Assembly (NCBI RefSeq): GCF_037975245.1
Contig: NC_092574.1
Span: 27,014,713-27,078,712 of the forward strand
Source: Apostichopus japonicus
Taxonomy: Eukaryota > Echinodermata > Holothuroidea > Aspidochirotida > Stichopodidae
Direction of reading: 5' to 3'
Length of the DNA: 64,000 bases
The notes beneath the pieces are model-generated. The model saw nothing but the letters and a program-made list of their open reading frames with translations. It searched no databases and was not told where the DNA came from. The position numbers were made by a program, and so were the translations under genes. Below are positions 38,513-50,720 of the stretch, in pieces. Every line of letters begins with the position of its first letter. The stretch's first letter is position 1.

Positions 38513-41500
38513 CACTGACAACCGAGTAGACAGTTTGCTAAGGATTTATGTCGCTGTCAGGCAGTCAACTAAAGTAATGGCTATGATCTCGCTTACATCC
38601 TCCATCCAGACACGTCAACGAGCGTCATTTTTGCCAGCATGTATGAATTAAGGAGAACTTACCGTACTCAGTCCCATGCGTGTTTTAACGCAACCTTGAC
38701 ACAGATCAGTTAGCTTGAACAGGATGGCCGAAACAAAGATATTATAATTCGAGGAAACTATGAAAGCAACGTGGACGTTGTGTAACTTTTCACCTTGTCA
38801 GTTTTGTACTTATTTAGGTATGTCTATGTCAGCGAGAATGATAGTACTATGCAGTATCATCTGTTTATAATCAAAGATGGTGATAGAGTATAGTACCAGT
38901 TATCTTACATTCCGTCGGATTCTGTTTGTAAAAGAAGGTGATGGTGTTATGTTAAAGATCAAACAGCGTACTTCTTCAACTTGAAAAAGGTATATAATGA
39001 CGACATATGTAATCAAATACTTCCTGAAAACCTAAATGTGTTTACATAAAACGAACATTCAAAACAAGGTACATTGACATCTGTTCCATTTCGACAAAAT
39101 GAAGGTCAATAGCATTTTCCTGGGTTCTATGAAATGTATTTCCGTCTGCGGGTCAGATCACCGGGAATTGTGTGTCGTGACTTTATGCAGACTATTATAA
39201 TTATATTGTCGCTCTGTTTTACCTCCATGGCCCTACGTAGTACGTTACGGAGGCCACTGCACATCCTCGACTATTATGACTTAATCACCTCAGAATGTCA
39301 AAAGTACAAAGAATGATTCTATACCCAGCCTAACTTGTTCATGTCAAGTACATTGGATGATTCTATACCCAGCCTAACTTCACTTCAATTGTCTGATGTG
39401 CTGGATAAAAAAGTTATTCATCCATAGAGCCTTGTTTAATGATACGATTCCGGATCAGTGCAGAGATGCCTTTGTAGCGAATCTATAGCGAAATTCAAAC
39501 TGGGCTCGTTAAGCCAAACATATATGCTTGTACGTTGACATGATCATTGGGCGAACCTTCTCATATTTTATATTAGCCTACTGAAGCAGTGACAAATCAC
39601 ATGGAATTTAAGGAAACATATTTTCAGTATTGGATATTATATGTTTAATATGGTAGCTAAGGATCACCCAAGCTGTCGCAACAACGTGGATTTTATAGTT
39701 TGAACCAGGGATTCTAAACACTCCTTGTTTGAACAAATATGGGTTTCCAATTATCCCAAAAAATATGGAATGACTTTTGTCTAAAGGGTCGAAGTTCACA
39801 CAACTGAGCATAAAATGTACTGTACGCTTTAAAGTTTTTCGATGTGCAGCTTGTCGCATTTATTGACTTTCCTTATTCTCTGTAACCAAAAAAAAAATCT
39901 GTTTTCAAACCAATCATCGTATAGTGAATAACCTTTATTCCTATAAGGTATACATGCTTTTATAATTTTATTACATATCTTATGACCGAAAACCCACAGC
40001 TAGCTTAGGACAGCTTCCTACGTCTCAGAACGGTAAGGCTGAGTGGGGGTCACCTGGCACCCATGCTCACTTCACTTTGTTGAATCAAGTGTAGCTGCAG
40101 TTCTGCGTTCGAAAGGAGGCGAAGTTGTGTTAAGGATTTTACGTTATTTGATCTGGTCGCGAAGTTCAGGTTATATTTTTCAATACCTCTTTGATTAATC
40201 TTTGTCAATACTTTTTCGAAAAGAACATGTGTATTCCTAAATTGTGTTCGTGAATAGGTATGTATGGTAATGAGGAGACGATCAAACCTGTGCAATTATT
40301 CGGTGTTGGTACATGCATAGTTCTACTCTGGAAATAGTTTATACAAATTTGGCTTATAGGCTACTAATCGCTATGATGGACTTAGGAACGACTATGAACC
40401 GATGCTAAGATCTTGCATTCAGTAGTTCAATAGCCCGGTTAACGTGTGGTTTTCCTTTAAGTAGCTCACAGCGATAACGTGCATTGTACACCAGACATAC
40501 TGGAGTTGTTGTTTGTTGACCGTGGAAGGAATCTGTTTAGAATGCCACCACGTTCTACTTAAGAATTTCTTTTACAGTGTTGTTTGTTGTACCGTATCCA
40601 GAGAACAACATTGCTGAATTTACAGTCCCTATAGCTGGATGGAGTGTTATATGGCTTGCTGTTTGGCACGATGTTATCATGTGTCCTTATTGGCATCGCG
40701 TCGGTGAGTGGGAAATGTGACAGCAAAGTTGGACAGTGACTTGCTGCTTTACAGGAACTAACCGCAAAGTAAAGCCGGATAGGCGGGTGAGAATATAAGG
40801 TTTAGCAGCGGGAATCTGTTTGTATTCGGCTAACGGAATTGCATTAATTTTACCATAATTGCATTAAACATATTCCTTCATGCAGATGTCTAAAAGTTAC
40901 CGGCGGTAAAATTTCCTTCAGGCATTTTATTCGGTAGGTTTGAGAACCGTTGTTCGATTGTAACCTTCACTTTAATTAACTTGGACTAATTAAACTTGAA
41001 GTAAGGACATCCTGTTTTCCGTTTGTTGTATATCGTACGTCGAGGAGCCCTCCGGATTATTATTTTCTGTTGTTTCATTGAAATTGTATGTACTGTTGAA
41101 AGTTGTAACAGTGGCTCGCATATATACTGGATTGGAATACTGTTTGTTGCATAGATATCTTGTCCGGACTTACTGTAACCCGAGCTTTACGCGGGAAGTA
41201 ACACCAATTAGATCATTACTCATGTGTGACGGAGTACAGATAATTGGATATGGAATAATTATCACTAGCCCACCATTTTCAAAATATCGCATAGGCTACA
41301 TAAACTTTCTGTCGATTAGCGTACATGTTTGGGTAATCGTAATGCGTACCGGTTATGTGGAATAGCGTCAAACAGGATGATATTTTCCGGATGTAAACGT
41401 TTGTATACCGGTGACAATGACGTGACCTATGATAAACTGGAGGCCTGCATAGTCTTAGTGCACAGAGAGAGTGCTCGGTGTAATTACATGGCTGAACCAC

Positions 41501-41677
41501 TGAATTTTTAGACAAGTTGATGAAGTGTAAGCATTTTACCTAACTTTCCTTTGGTTTAAGAATGAAGAATATTGTGGAGTTTATATTGTGCCGGATCATA
41601 TTTACATAAAATATTAACATGAAGTGCTATCAAAACTGTAGCCTATCTACATAGTCAAGCAATTCATCAATAACAAA

Positions 41678-44600
41678 ATGAATAAACTCATACACAGGGC
41701 GTACTTCATCTCAATTGCCATCATTTTGGTCATTATCTTGACTTTTCAAGGAAGCGTACGAAACGAGTTACGTCGATACGGAATAAAGGATATGCTAAGA
41801 TTTGTATCTTATAGTAACAACATCACTATTGCGCAATCTATGAAATACCATTCCACGTTTGACGTTTTTTATTCGCCCGTCCAGTGGATGAATATATCAC
41901 TGCCTGGTGACCGAGTCAGATCCGTGGATCAAGAGGTACGTACTATATGTAGGGAGCTGCTACTCTAACAGTTAGAGTAGCAGCTCCCTGTTATACAGAC
42001 GCATCGTTTACAGCATGATATATACGTGTATTTGCGTAGCTATAGGGAGGGGGAGATTGGAGGGGCGGGGGAGTAGTGGTTTAGAATGCTGAAAAGTGAC
42101 AGAATGTTGACAGGTATATATACTTTTGAGATGGCACATGATGTGCGGGTTGGGGAGGTGGGAGGAGTATGGGGGGGGCGGGGTAGAGTAAGCAGAAACG
42201 GATGTACAACCATGCAATATGGTGAACATAATACATATACATTTAAATTAAGTCCTGTTGTGCGTTCAAAAATGACCGATATATATGAAATGGGGGTTAA
42301 TGTTGATATCTAGGTATTATCTTTGCTGACATTTTGTGTTCTGGTGATATGGATGTTCAGAATTTCGAGGTCAAAGTTCATTATTGGAATAAACACACAC
42401 AAAATCATTCCCTACGTTCACATTTAGTAATGGCTGTTGACTAGTGGACTCCTTACTGTAGGAATTTGAGGTGGAATTATAAATCAGAGAGTAAGTCGGA
42501 TCAAATTATCATTTGCCTTACACAGTTAATGAAGTGAGTATTCACGAGTCTTGCTCGCCGTGGTCCTAGTGTAAAGTAGTTCTTTTTTTATTTACGGTGT
42601 CATGAGGGTAAAGGTCAGAGGTCAAGCCATTGGCTGAAACACTCAATTTGCTTCAAGCAATGCATCAGCACTATTTTGTTAGTTGCTGATATACAGGTAT
42701 TTTTCAACGATCTTTGCTTGCCCGCTGCTACAAATCAGGACGTTGTCGACGATTTCTACATGATCGTTAATTGCTACAAATCAGGACGTTGTTAACGAAT
42801 TTTACGTGGTCGCTGCTACAAAGCAGGGAGTTGTTAACATATTTTACGTGGTTGTTGCTACAGTACAAATCCAATCAAATCAATGTTAACGAATTACCAT
42901 CTCGCGTTCCATTGCGTCTCATTGCCACAGTGGTCAAAATGAGTAGGCATTTCACACATCCATCGTTGTATAATACTATGGTCTTCATCCCTAAAATCCG
43001 TATACAATACAAATTGGGCTATGCAAGGATGGGTTTGAGTAATGACGTTAATGTCTACGCTTAATGCAACCACTCGCGTTTGGTGTTTTCCAAAGTCAGA
43101 CGTTCGCGCAGGCAGAACAGTCACATTGTGTTCTTTTACAAAGTATCATTTCAAGGTTTCTTTCAGAAAATATGGTGCTTACAAAACAACCATCAACACA
43201 AGAAGCAAATATGGCACATAGGCCTATTGACTCCACCGTCAGCATACAATGAGAAGCTTGTCAATGTCAGATTGAGGAATGGCAATCTGCTAAATCTGCT
43301 AGATCTGCTAACGTACCCACGGAGCTACTTAACGTTGGACTTTTAATATTTTTTTCAAGAAAGAAGAAGCTGTAAAACGATGTATGTTGAAGTCGTTCTC
43401 AAAAGCAATTTGTCAAAGAGTGCTTTTGCTAAAATGTATTGCCTCGCCTAGATTCACAGCGACATCGAAGCAACCGTTTCGCGAGCTGCCTGGTAGTAAT
43501 TACTTCAAGCATGGAGGTAAAAACCTCCATGCTTCAAGCATATTCCTACCAAATATACCTGCCACACTTTCACAACAGACGTACACGGCCTATAGCGCCT
43601 ATATATACGTTTCATATTAGAAACGGGCTTTATTCTGCATTATCAATGCTGTATGGAAGATAAAAAAATGAGCTGATCGTGAAGAATCTGAGAATTAACG
43701 AAAATATGGCTAAGAAGCAGGACTCGAGGTAATTTGTCAGTGCTCCAATGCCGATTGAAATTTTAGTCTGACAGGCCTGACGAGAGGGGGACAGGTCGAG
43801 GGGGTACAGCTGTCAAAAAGAAGCCCCGAGAGGGGAAATATGTGAGAAGTGTGTTCAGTTTCATAAAACAATGAACAATAAGTGTCCCGGGACCAAAGCA
43901 GGCTTTTTACTATCCAAACTGACATGTCAGTTTTACATTGAGCAAATAGTGATGTCTTTCATTATGATTTCAAAGAAATCATTTTAGTTAGGGAGAAACA
44001 TAAAATAAACTCTCTTTTTGAATGTTTGAAGGTTCAACATAAATAAACAATATTCACATTCAGCTTTACTTTGCCTAAAACTCTCGCATTCGTCACTTAT
44101 TTTCAATATGACTTGGTCATTTGGATACATTATAATCTTGTTTAATACAACCAGCGTTGCATATGCCTTTGATGGAACACGTAGGAGTACAACTTCCTGC
44201 TATAAGTTGATTTGTTTGACCGTGTGAAAGAGTTCCAGGCATTCCCCAATTATAATGCCTAATTTGGCATTTACTATTGGTTTTAGCCCAAAACCTCTCG
44301 GTAGCAACAATGGAAGAATGGGCAATAATCTGTTTCCTGATTGTACCACTGCGCCAAATGGTTTTGATTTCTTCTACAGCGTCAGACAGTTTTCAGTACC
44401 TTGTTATATACTCTTTACATGGGACGCGGTTTAAGAAAATTATATGCATATAAAAATAGAAAATATACTTGGACGCTTTGCTGTATTGTATATAACAGTC
44501 TCCTTCACCGATTATTAGCAGACAATTTGTAGAAAGTAGAGGTAACATTTGTCAGCTAGTGTCAGATTACTCGTGTCTAATCTACTTGGACTCGGGCTCA

Positions 44601-47600
44601 ACTGGACTGGTCCAGATACTGTATTATATATGTAGTTTAGCTGCAGGTCCGAGTTCGGTAATTTCTGAATACCGTCACGTCCCCCACCAAGAGGAAATAT
44701 TGAAGTAATAAGTTAACAAATAGTACTACTTTAAACGTGTAACTAATATCAAGTCACTATACTTTCAAAGTCCTAATGAGTTCATTGTGAAGAAAGTCCA
44801 TTGTCGCATAAGTTTCCTTAAACCAAGGGCAACCACAATTTAACTATACACTGTGAATGAGATGAAGGCTCGTTGAAGTATCGATTGGTTTAATAATGGT
44901 TTACCCATTACTCCCTATTCTTCTGGACTACAATGTAATACGTAAGCATCATTTTGTCCCATTTGTATTGAATGAAGCAATGAACTTACTCCTTGCAATT
45001 GCCCTATTGTGTTTTTGTATTAGTGAACAAATGTACGTATGTACAAACTCAGTGTTCTTTAGCCATGGAAGTATCGTTAATTAGATAATGCACGTTCATA
45101 CTGCAGCTGTCCCTTCAGTAGTCCATGCAAGACGTAATACTGTCTTTAATCTCACATTCAACTTCAAGGATGACTTTGGACAAAATAGTACAGTCACTTT
45201 ACTGAGTTGATGAAACTCAGCTGTTTAAAAGGTCATATCGTAAAACTTAAATGAGTTATATAAATAGAGCCATGAATGATAACAGAGTGTTTTAACGGTC
45301 TATTATATATCGAAATTAATTATATATTATTATACTTCCTTATGATTTATGTAATTTTTTTTCAGGTAATAAAATAGGCCAGTAACGTATATTAATTCCT
45401 AACCAAATCTTTCGTAAACTAGTAAGGTTGGTTACGTTTCAAAAGGAAAAACAAATTATTAGAAAGACACCTGTCAAGTTCTGCACAATTATAATTTGCT
45501 GTTTCGCGCTTCAAACATAAATAATCTTACAATGCTCGACCGACTTCTTGTGTTCGTACCTTTCATATTTCTTGAAAAAGACATTTATACAATTATTATA
45601 CAGCAAGTTGCCAAGTTGTTATTATAACGCAAGTTGCCGCGTTAATTATTTTTTCGAAACGTTGCTCAACTCGTCACTGAAAGTCGGTCTCGAAATCGAA
45701 CAACAAAAATTTGTGAATGTACGACCCTGGTTGTATGACATTAAAGTGCTGTCACAATTTTGAATTTCATAAAAAACATAATATATTCATAAATTGGAGT
45801 TTTGCTCTGCGATGAAGCGTGGATGGAAGGGGATATGATGTGTTCACTAGCCCCCCAACATGTTCAGTGATGTGCATGGTTTACGCTTTTCAGGGAATAA
45901 CGGGCGGAGTTGGTGCATGCAAACTATTATTATTATTTTTTTTATTATTATTATTATTAAACTCCAGTTTCGATAAATACGTTTTACACTAGATAATTTG
46001 GGGCAAGGTCCCTGTCGGAATTAGTGTTTCACTTTGTTACCAAGTATAGACTCTGATGAGTCTGCTCAGCGACGCGAATGAGTCTTCCTACATAAAAATA
46101 GGAAAATGCTACGGCTGTTATATATTTTCCTCCCCTTTCTACATACGCTTTTTGCATACGATAACACGCATTAACAAAGGTAAGTTTGTTACCGTGAAAT
46201 GCAAGCTGTTGTCGTTGCTGTAACGATCATGTCAAGCACTACTATAGGAGTTGGTAATTGAGTTGTGCTCTGAACGAAATATGATAGAATGTTGGGTAAA
46301 TGTCATTCGTGCTCGCACTGCAAAGATGTCAACGCATATACAGCTGTTTTAATTCTTTCAGTTTGCGCTAGTGCACAACCTGTGAATAAACTAAATGTGA
46401 ACACTTCCATATAGTATAGTTATAGATTAACCGGTGTGATTCCTTGCCGGATCGAGGCAGAAGGAACCAATATGCGAAAGTGATGGTCCGCGTGTGTGCG
46501 TGACGCGTGTATGTGACAATTGCTTGTAATGACAGTCGTGGGACCTTGTTAAACATACACACATATCCGACCGTTTCATTTGTTTTGTAACTGCCTTTTA
46601 TAAGTGACAATAGCTTGTTGTTCCATGTGGATGTCAACTTACAGTTTGAAGTCTGTATATACATGAAACTATCGACAGTGAGTGTATCTGTCGAAAATGG
46701 ACAAATGTTGAGAAATTTAGTCTGACCTAGGTTTGACTATATTGTGAATCTATCATCTCATGAATTGCTATGGAATCACATTATCACAAAGAAGGTGTTA
46801 ATCTTCTATTTGAAACTATACTGCTGAAATCAACCAACTTTTACTTTCTTTCATTTTTTTTGCAGATTACGCGTTCCATACGTAGTCGAACTTTACAGGC
46901 GTTATGTCAAGTGGAAAAAAAGAATGATACGAAGAATTTATCGGAGAAAGAGAAGACAACCTTATATCGGCAAATAATCGTAGATGATCAAAGACGGTTT
47001 CTTTTCTGTTTCATTCCAAAGGTAGCTTGTTCGAATTGGAAAAGGGTAATCAAAGTGATGCAAGGAACACTTGATCCGGAGAGTAAGGGTAAAATGGATC
47101 ACCATTCAGGGATGACATTTTTACAAGACAACGAACAAAATTTAGCTCGTTTAAAATTGAAACATTTTTATAAATTTATGTTCGTACGACATCCGTTGGA
47201 ACGATTATTGTCAGCTTACAGGAACAAATTCGGTGAAAATATAGGCGATTATCGCCGAAGATACGGTTCCAAAATTATTAGAGCTTACCGTCCTAAATCC
47301 AAAGCGAGAGAAGCTTTCATGAAGGGCGATTTATCGATAACATTTGAAGAATTTTTAAGATTTTTAATTGACAGCGATACATCGACGATGGACGTCCATT
47401 GGAAGCCAATGCATGAACTATGCCAACCATGTGCAGTACATTACGATTTCGTCGGATCCTTCGAACAGCTACGTGAGGACGCGGATTTTGTTTTGGGTAG
47501 AATTCGCGGTAATTCAACGGTGTCTTTCCCGAAGAGGCAAGGGTATTACCGTCCAACAACTCCTGACACTTTAATCTCAGAACTCAGCAAAGTTAGACCA

Positions 47601-47681
47601 ATAGTTCTACAACAGCTGGTCGATAAATATATATTAGATTTTGCTTTATTTGGTTATTCTGCCCCCTCTCTTGATGTTTGA
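41678..47681 (+). CDS. Carbohydrate (chondroitin/dermatan-type) sulfotransferase, two coding exons
   Basis: Exon 1 (41678-41935, 86 codons) starts MNKLIHRAYF, has one membrane helix (ISIAIILVIILTF, about 11-23) and a lumenal stem with a sequon NIT, and ends DQE before donor GTACGT in phase 0. Exon 2 (46866-47681, 271 codons plus stop) follows a strong pyrimidine tract and CAG. The predicted length is 357 residues, close to human CHST11 (352). Exon 2 has the sulfotransferase-2 family signatures: the PAPS 5'-phosphosulfate loop PKVACSNWKR (47015-47044), the 3'-phosphate motif FVRHPLERLLSAYRNKF (47181-47231), and the C-terminal YDFVGSFEQL and FALFGY blocks. Enzymes of this family (CHST8-14) transfer sulfate from PAPS to GalNAc or related sugars of glycosaminoglycans in the Golgi. 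The acceptor sugar cannot be told from sequence. The upstream exon at 33841 is an alternative start. Confidence 0.88.
41951..41989. repeat. 39-bp palindrome of the CAGGGAGCTGCTACTC type
   Basis: Arms of 19 bp (AGGGAGCTGCTACTCTAAC and its reverse complement) around a single A. The arm sequence is the same as that of the element at 35431. It lies 15 bp after the donor of sulfotransferase exon 1. Flanks show no clean 7-bp duplication. Confidence 0.85.
43503..43538. repeat. 22-bp palindrome with 7-bp direct repeats CTTCAAG
   Basis: CATGGAGGT, AAAA, ACCTCCATG (43510-43531) flanked by CTTCAAG at 43503-43509 and 43532-43538. The arms are identical to those of the 19-bp element at 939. Confidence 0.9.
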
Positions 47682-47836
47682 CGTAATTGCTTACGTCATC
47701 TCGATTCAATATGCAAGTACTAGCCATACTAAAAGTGTTAGTGATGTTTGTTTTTATGTTTTTTTTCAATATTACAACAATGCCATGAAACGATAACACT
47801 GAATATGGTAACGCAATGCGTATAGAATGTTAGGAG

Positions 47837-47842
47837 ATTAAA
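47837..47842 (+). terminator. Candidate polyadenylation signal ATTAAA for the sulfotransferase
   Basis: ATTAAA lies 155 bp after the stop codon. No AATAAA is closer. Confidence 0.4.
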
Positions 47843-47954
47843 GTGTGCGGGTTGAAAACAAGATACAAGCTTTCACATTTTATTTATAGTCGTAAAGAGT
47901 ATAAAATTTGAGTAAATCAGCAACTTGTCGGAAGCAAAAGGAAAAGATGTTATG

Positions 47955-48120
47955 GTGATGTCGTGTGTGTGTATGTATGTGACATTTGCTTGTAAACACG
48001 GTAACTTCATACTTGGTGTGTGGATCCGTCTTAACAAGGAGTACTAGAAGCCTTTTGTTTTCTGTGAAGTTCAATAGTCATGTGGGGTTAACAGAGGTCA
48101 AAATCTGAAAACCTTGCGAA
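47955..48120 (+). repeat. Dispersed AGGTCA-rich repeat, left part
   Basis: Shares phrases with 50358-50720, 54735-54840 and 56223-56420: TTGTAAACACG-ATA(A/T)CTC, GAAGCCTTTTGTTTTCTGTG, GTCAATAGTCATGTGGGGTTAACAGAGGTCAAA. It is interrupted at 48120 by the element at 48121-50357, whose 8-bp target duplication CTTGCGAA belongs to this repeat. Confidence 0.7.
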
Positions 48121-49076
48121 CATATGCATAGGAGGCGGTGGGCTGGGGGGGGGGAGGGGCTGCAGCCCCCAACCAAATTTTTTTTGTGAAAATTCGGGCA
48201 ATATGCTGAGAATTTTTCGGGCACCTACTGAAAGAAGAAAAATTTGCAATGTGTTTTTCAATTGTTTGGGTGAAAATTCGGGCAATATGCTGAGAATTTA
48301 TCGGGCACCTACTGAAAGAAGAATAATTTGCAATGTGTTTTTCATTTTTTGGGGGGTGAAAATTCGGGTAATATGCTGAGAATATTTCGGGCACCTACTG
48401 GAAAGAAGAATAATTTGCAATGTGTTTTTCAATGGTTAAACTGATATTATTATGATCGTTATTATTGTAACGACTTCCCCAATAATTATAACCAATATGG
48501 AAGGGTAATAACACGGAAAACATAACCAAAATTTTTCGCGCGCTCCGCGCGCGTTTATGGCAAGCCGTTTTAACATTTACCTCGCAATTCGACTTAAGTC
48601 GAATACATTTCACTTAAGTGGAATTCAATTTCATTTAAGCAGAATACTATTTAACTTAAGTGGAATTCTATTTAACTTAAGTGGAATACCATTCCACTTA
48701 AGCTTAATTGTATTTTACTTGAGCTGAATTCATCAACTTGTCACTGCATTTTACTTAAGCTAAATTCTATTTCACTTAAGTGGAAATGCATTTCACTTAA
48801 GTGGAATTGTATTCTACTTAAGTGGAATACTATTCCACTTAAGTGGAATGCATTCCACTTAAGTGAAATATGATTGGATAGTCTATTTCACTTAAGTGGA
48901 ATGTGATTGGCTAGTACATTCAACGCCAAACTTTGCCCATGCCTTTGCGCGCCATTATAAACAACTTGCCGCGATACGTGTACGTACGTACGTGGTGTCG
49001 ATATGTGCACAATGAATATCGACTGTCCATAGGGATCCAGCTAGCACTTTACATCCGTGCAAGGTGTGTACGTATA

Positions 49077-49538
49077 TGGCAAGCCATGTGGGACAAACAC
49101 TGCATAATATATCAGCATATTAATCGTAATTTATACGCGTATTAATTGGAATATATACGCGTATATATTAGTAGCCAATCATATGGCCCAAATATATCCG
49201 CGTATTAATTCGAATATATACACGTATTAATTCGAATATATCCGCGTATTAATTCGAATATATACACGTATTAATTCGAATATATTCACGTATTAAATAG
49301 AATACATATGGGATTAAATCCAATATATGCACGGATTAATTAGAATATACACGAAAACACATTTCCGCTCTTGCTGTGTACATATACCAACGATAACTGT
49401 TTTGGCGGGCTCGCGAGATCGCTTCATAAAGCGAAACTTTACACATGTACAACACATATTATATTCGAATTAATACGCGTATATATTCGAATTAATACGC
49501 GGATATATTATGCGGTGTTTGTCCCACATGGCTTGCCA
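49077..49538. mobile_element. Inner TA-target element with TGGCAAGCC ends
   Basis: The ends TGGCAAGCCATGTGGGACAA and its reverse complement extend with one mismatch for about 40 bp, and TA flanks each side. The interior repeats a 22-bp unit around TATTAATTCGAATATA. The terminal nine bases equal those of its host element. Confidence 0.8.
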
Positions 49539-49685
49539 TATACGTATGTACCTGACCTGGTACCTGACGAATACCATTAACAAAATAAAGCCATGGCAAA
49601 TACATTACAAGTGGTTGGAGGAGCTACAGCAGAAAACGCATTGACAAGGGCAAGAGAACGTATTACTTTTTTTGAATTTTGGGTT

Positions 49686-49904
49686 TTAGATGGAATCTTT
49701 AATTTCGTCAAAAGTTTCACTATCTAAAAAGTTACGAATTCTGCCAATGTTACTTAAACAAGATGTAAGTCAACTCTGTTGAGCATCATACTGATTGTAC
49801 CCCTGTGCAAGTGAGGAAATAACACTTCGAATTGTGTCTCTAACAACAACAATTATTTGATCGCATTCCAGCAATGTTAGATGTGAATGATTAGCCATAG
49901 CCAT
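49686..49904 (-). pseudogene. Decayed reading frame in the core of the palindromic element
   Basis: From an ATG at 49904 the minus strand reads MAMANHSHLTLLECDQIIV... for about 45 codons to a TGA, then continues in the same frame (LTSCLSNIGRIRNFLDSETFDEIKDSI) to TAA at 49686. It reads like a real, once-coding segment of about 72 residues with one stop. I do not recognise it. It could be captured host sequence or a transposon protein remnant. Confidence 0.3.
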
Positions 49905-50357
49905 GGTGTACACGTGCAACGAGGATCCACTACATCATCATATGTGATGAGCAATTGAATGCGTTACGACGAACATTACCCTAAATTGTATTTATATATA
50001 AGCCACATATCAACATTTCCACTTAAGTGGAATTGTATTTTACTTAAGCAGAATAGAATTCCACTTAAGTGAAATTGACGCCCAAAAGATATTATTCCAC
50101 TTAAGTGAAATTGTACTCCACTTAAGTGGAATTGTATTCAAGTGGAATACATTTTACTTAAGTGGAATAACATTTCACTTAAGTAGAATGTATTCCACTT
50201 AAGTGAAATGTATTCGACTTAAGTCTAATTGCGAGGTAAATGTTAAAACGGCTTGCCATATACGCGCGCGTAGCGGGCGAAAAATTTTGGTTTTATTTTT
50301 CGGGCAAGTCGTTACAGCCCCCCCCCCCCCCAATGAAATTAGGCTCCCACGCCTATG

Positions 50358-50720
50358 CTTGCGAACACGATAACTCAAAAAGTACGTCTTTGTTTAACTT
50401 CATACATGCAGTATGCAGATTCAGCTTGTTGTGTACAAGAACCATATTGAAATTGGTGAAGGTCAAATGTCATGGGTGGTCAACATTTAAGTGAATGTCT
50501 GAAAATCTTGATAACACAAGAAGTAAATCTTTCTTGAACTTCATATACTTAGTATAGATCCAGCTTGGTGAGTGCAAGAATCCTATTGAAATTGGTAGAG
50601 GTCAAAGGTCACATGAGGTCAACAGGCATCAAAATCGTTAAACCTTTTAAACATGATAATTCCAAACTTAAAGCTACAATTAACCTGTGAACTCTCCAAT
50701 GCTGTGATTTGCATTTGGTG
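50358..50720 (+). repeat. Dispersed AGGTCA-rich repeat, right part, two units of about 150 bp
   Basis: Two successive units: AACACGATAACTCAAAAAGT...GGTGAAGGTCAAATGTCATGGGTGGTCAAC, then ...GGTAGAGGTCAAAGGTCACATGAGGTCAAC. The second contains a perfect AGGTCAAAGGTCA (50599-50611), the DR1 arrangement bound by some nuclear receptors. Confidence 0.7.

Larger units (their letters stand above)
36833..41677. other. Gene-free stretch (probable intron of the longer sulfotransferase transcript)
   Basis: No exon is supported. A short frame at 39134-39316 has a hydrophobic stretch but no good donor. A 23-bp direct duplication (GATTCTATACCCAGCCTAACTT) lies near 39313-39380. Two micro-palindromes are near 38.2 and 38.5 kb. 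Confidence 0.5.
48558..50258. mobile_element. TA-target palindromic element with CTTAAG arrays
   Basis: Ends TGGCAAGCCGTTTTAACATT and its reverse complement, each next to TA (48556-48557 and 50259-50260), as for Tc1/mariner-type targets. Inside each end about 220-320 bp consists of repeated short palindromes CACTTAAGTGGAAT. The core contains a smaller element with the same ends (49077-49538) and a decayed reading frame. Confidence 0.8.
48121..50357. mobile_element. hAT-like CATAGGCG-family element enlarged by a nested palindrome
   Basis: The left end CATATGCATAGGAGGCGGTGG and right end GCTCCCACGCCTATG are flanked by a perfect 8-bp duplication CTTGCGAA (48113-48120 and 50358-50365). The outer 437 bp and the last 97 bp are the family body seen at 61830-62213, with the GCCCGAATTTTC-type words repeated three times on the left. 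The middle is a separate insertion (48558-50258). Confidence 0.88.

Noticed and set aside
39134-39316. A third candidate membrane-anchor exon for the sulfotransferase
   Set aside because: It has a hydrophobic stretch but no phase-0 donor and ends in a stop.
45548-45763. 71-codon frame in the sulfotransferase intron
   Set aside because: No splice sites, motif or conservation clue.
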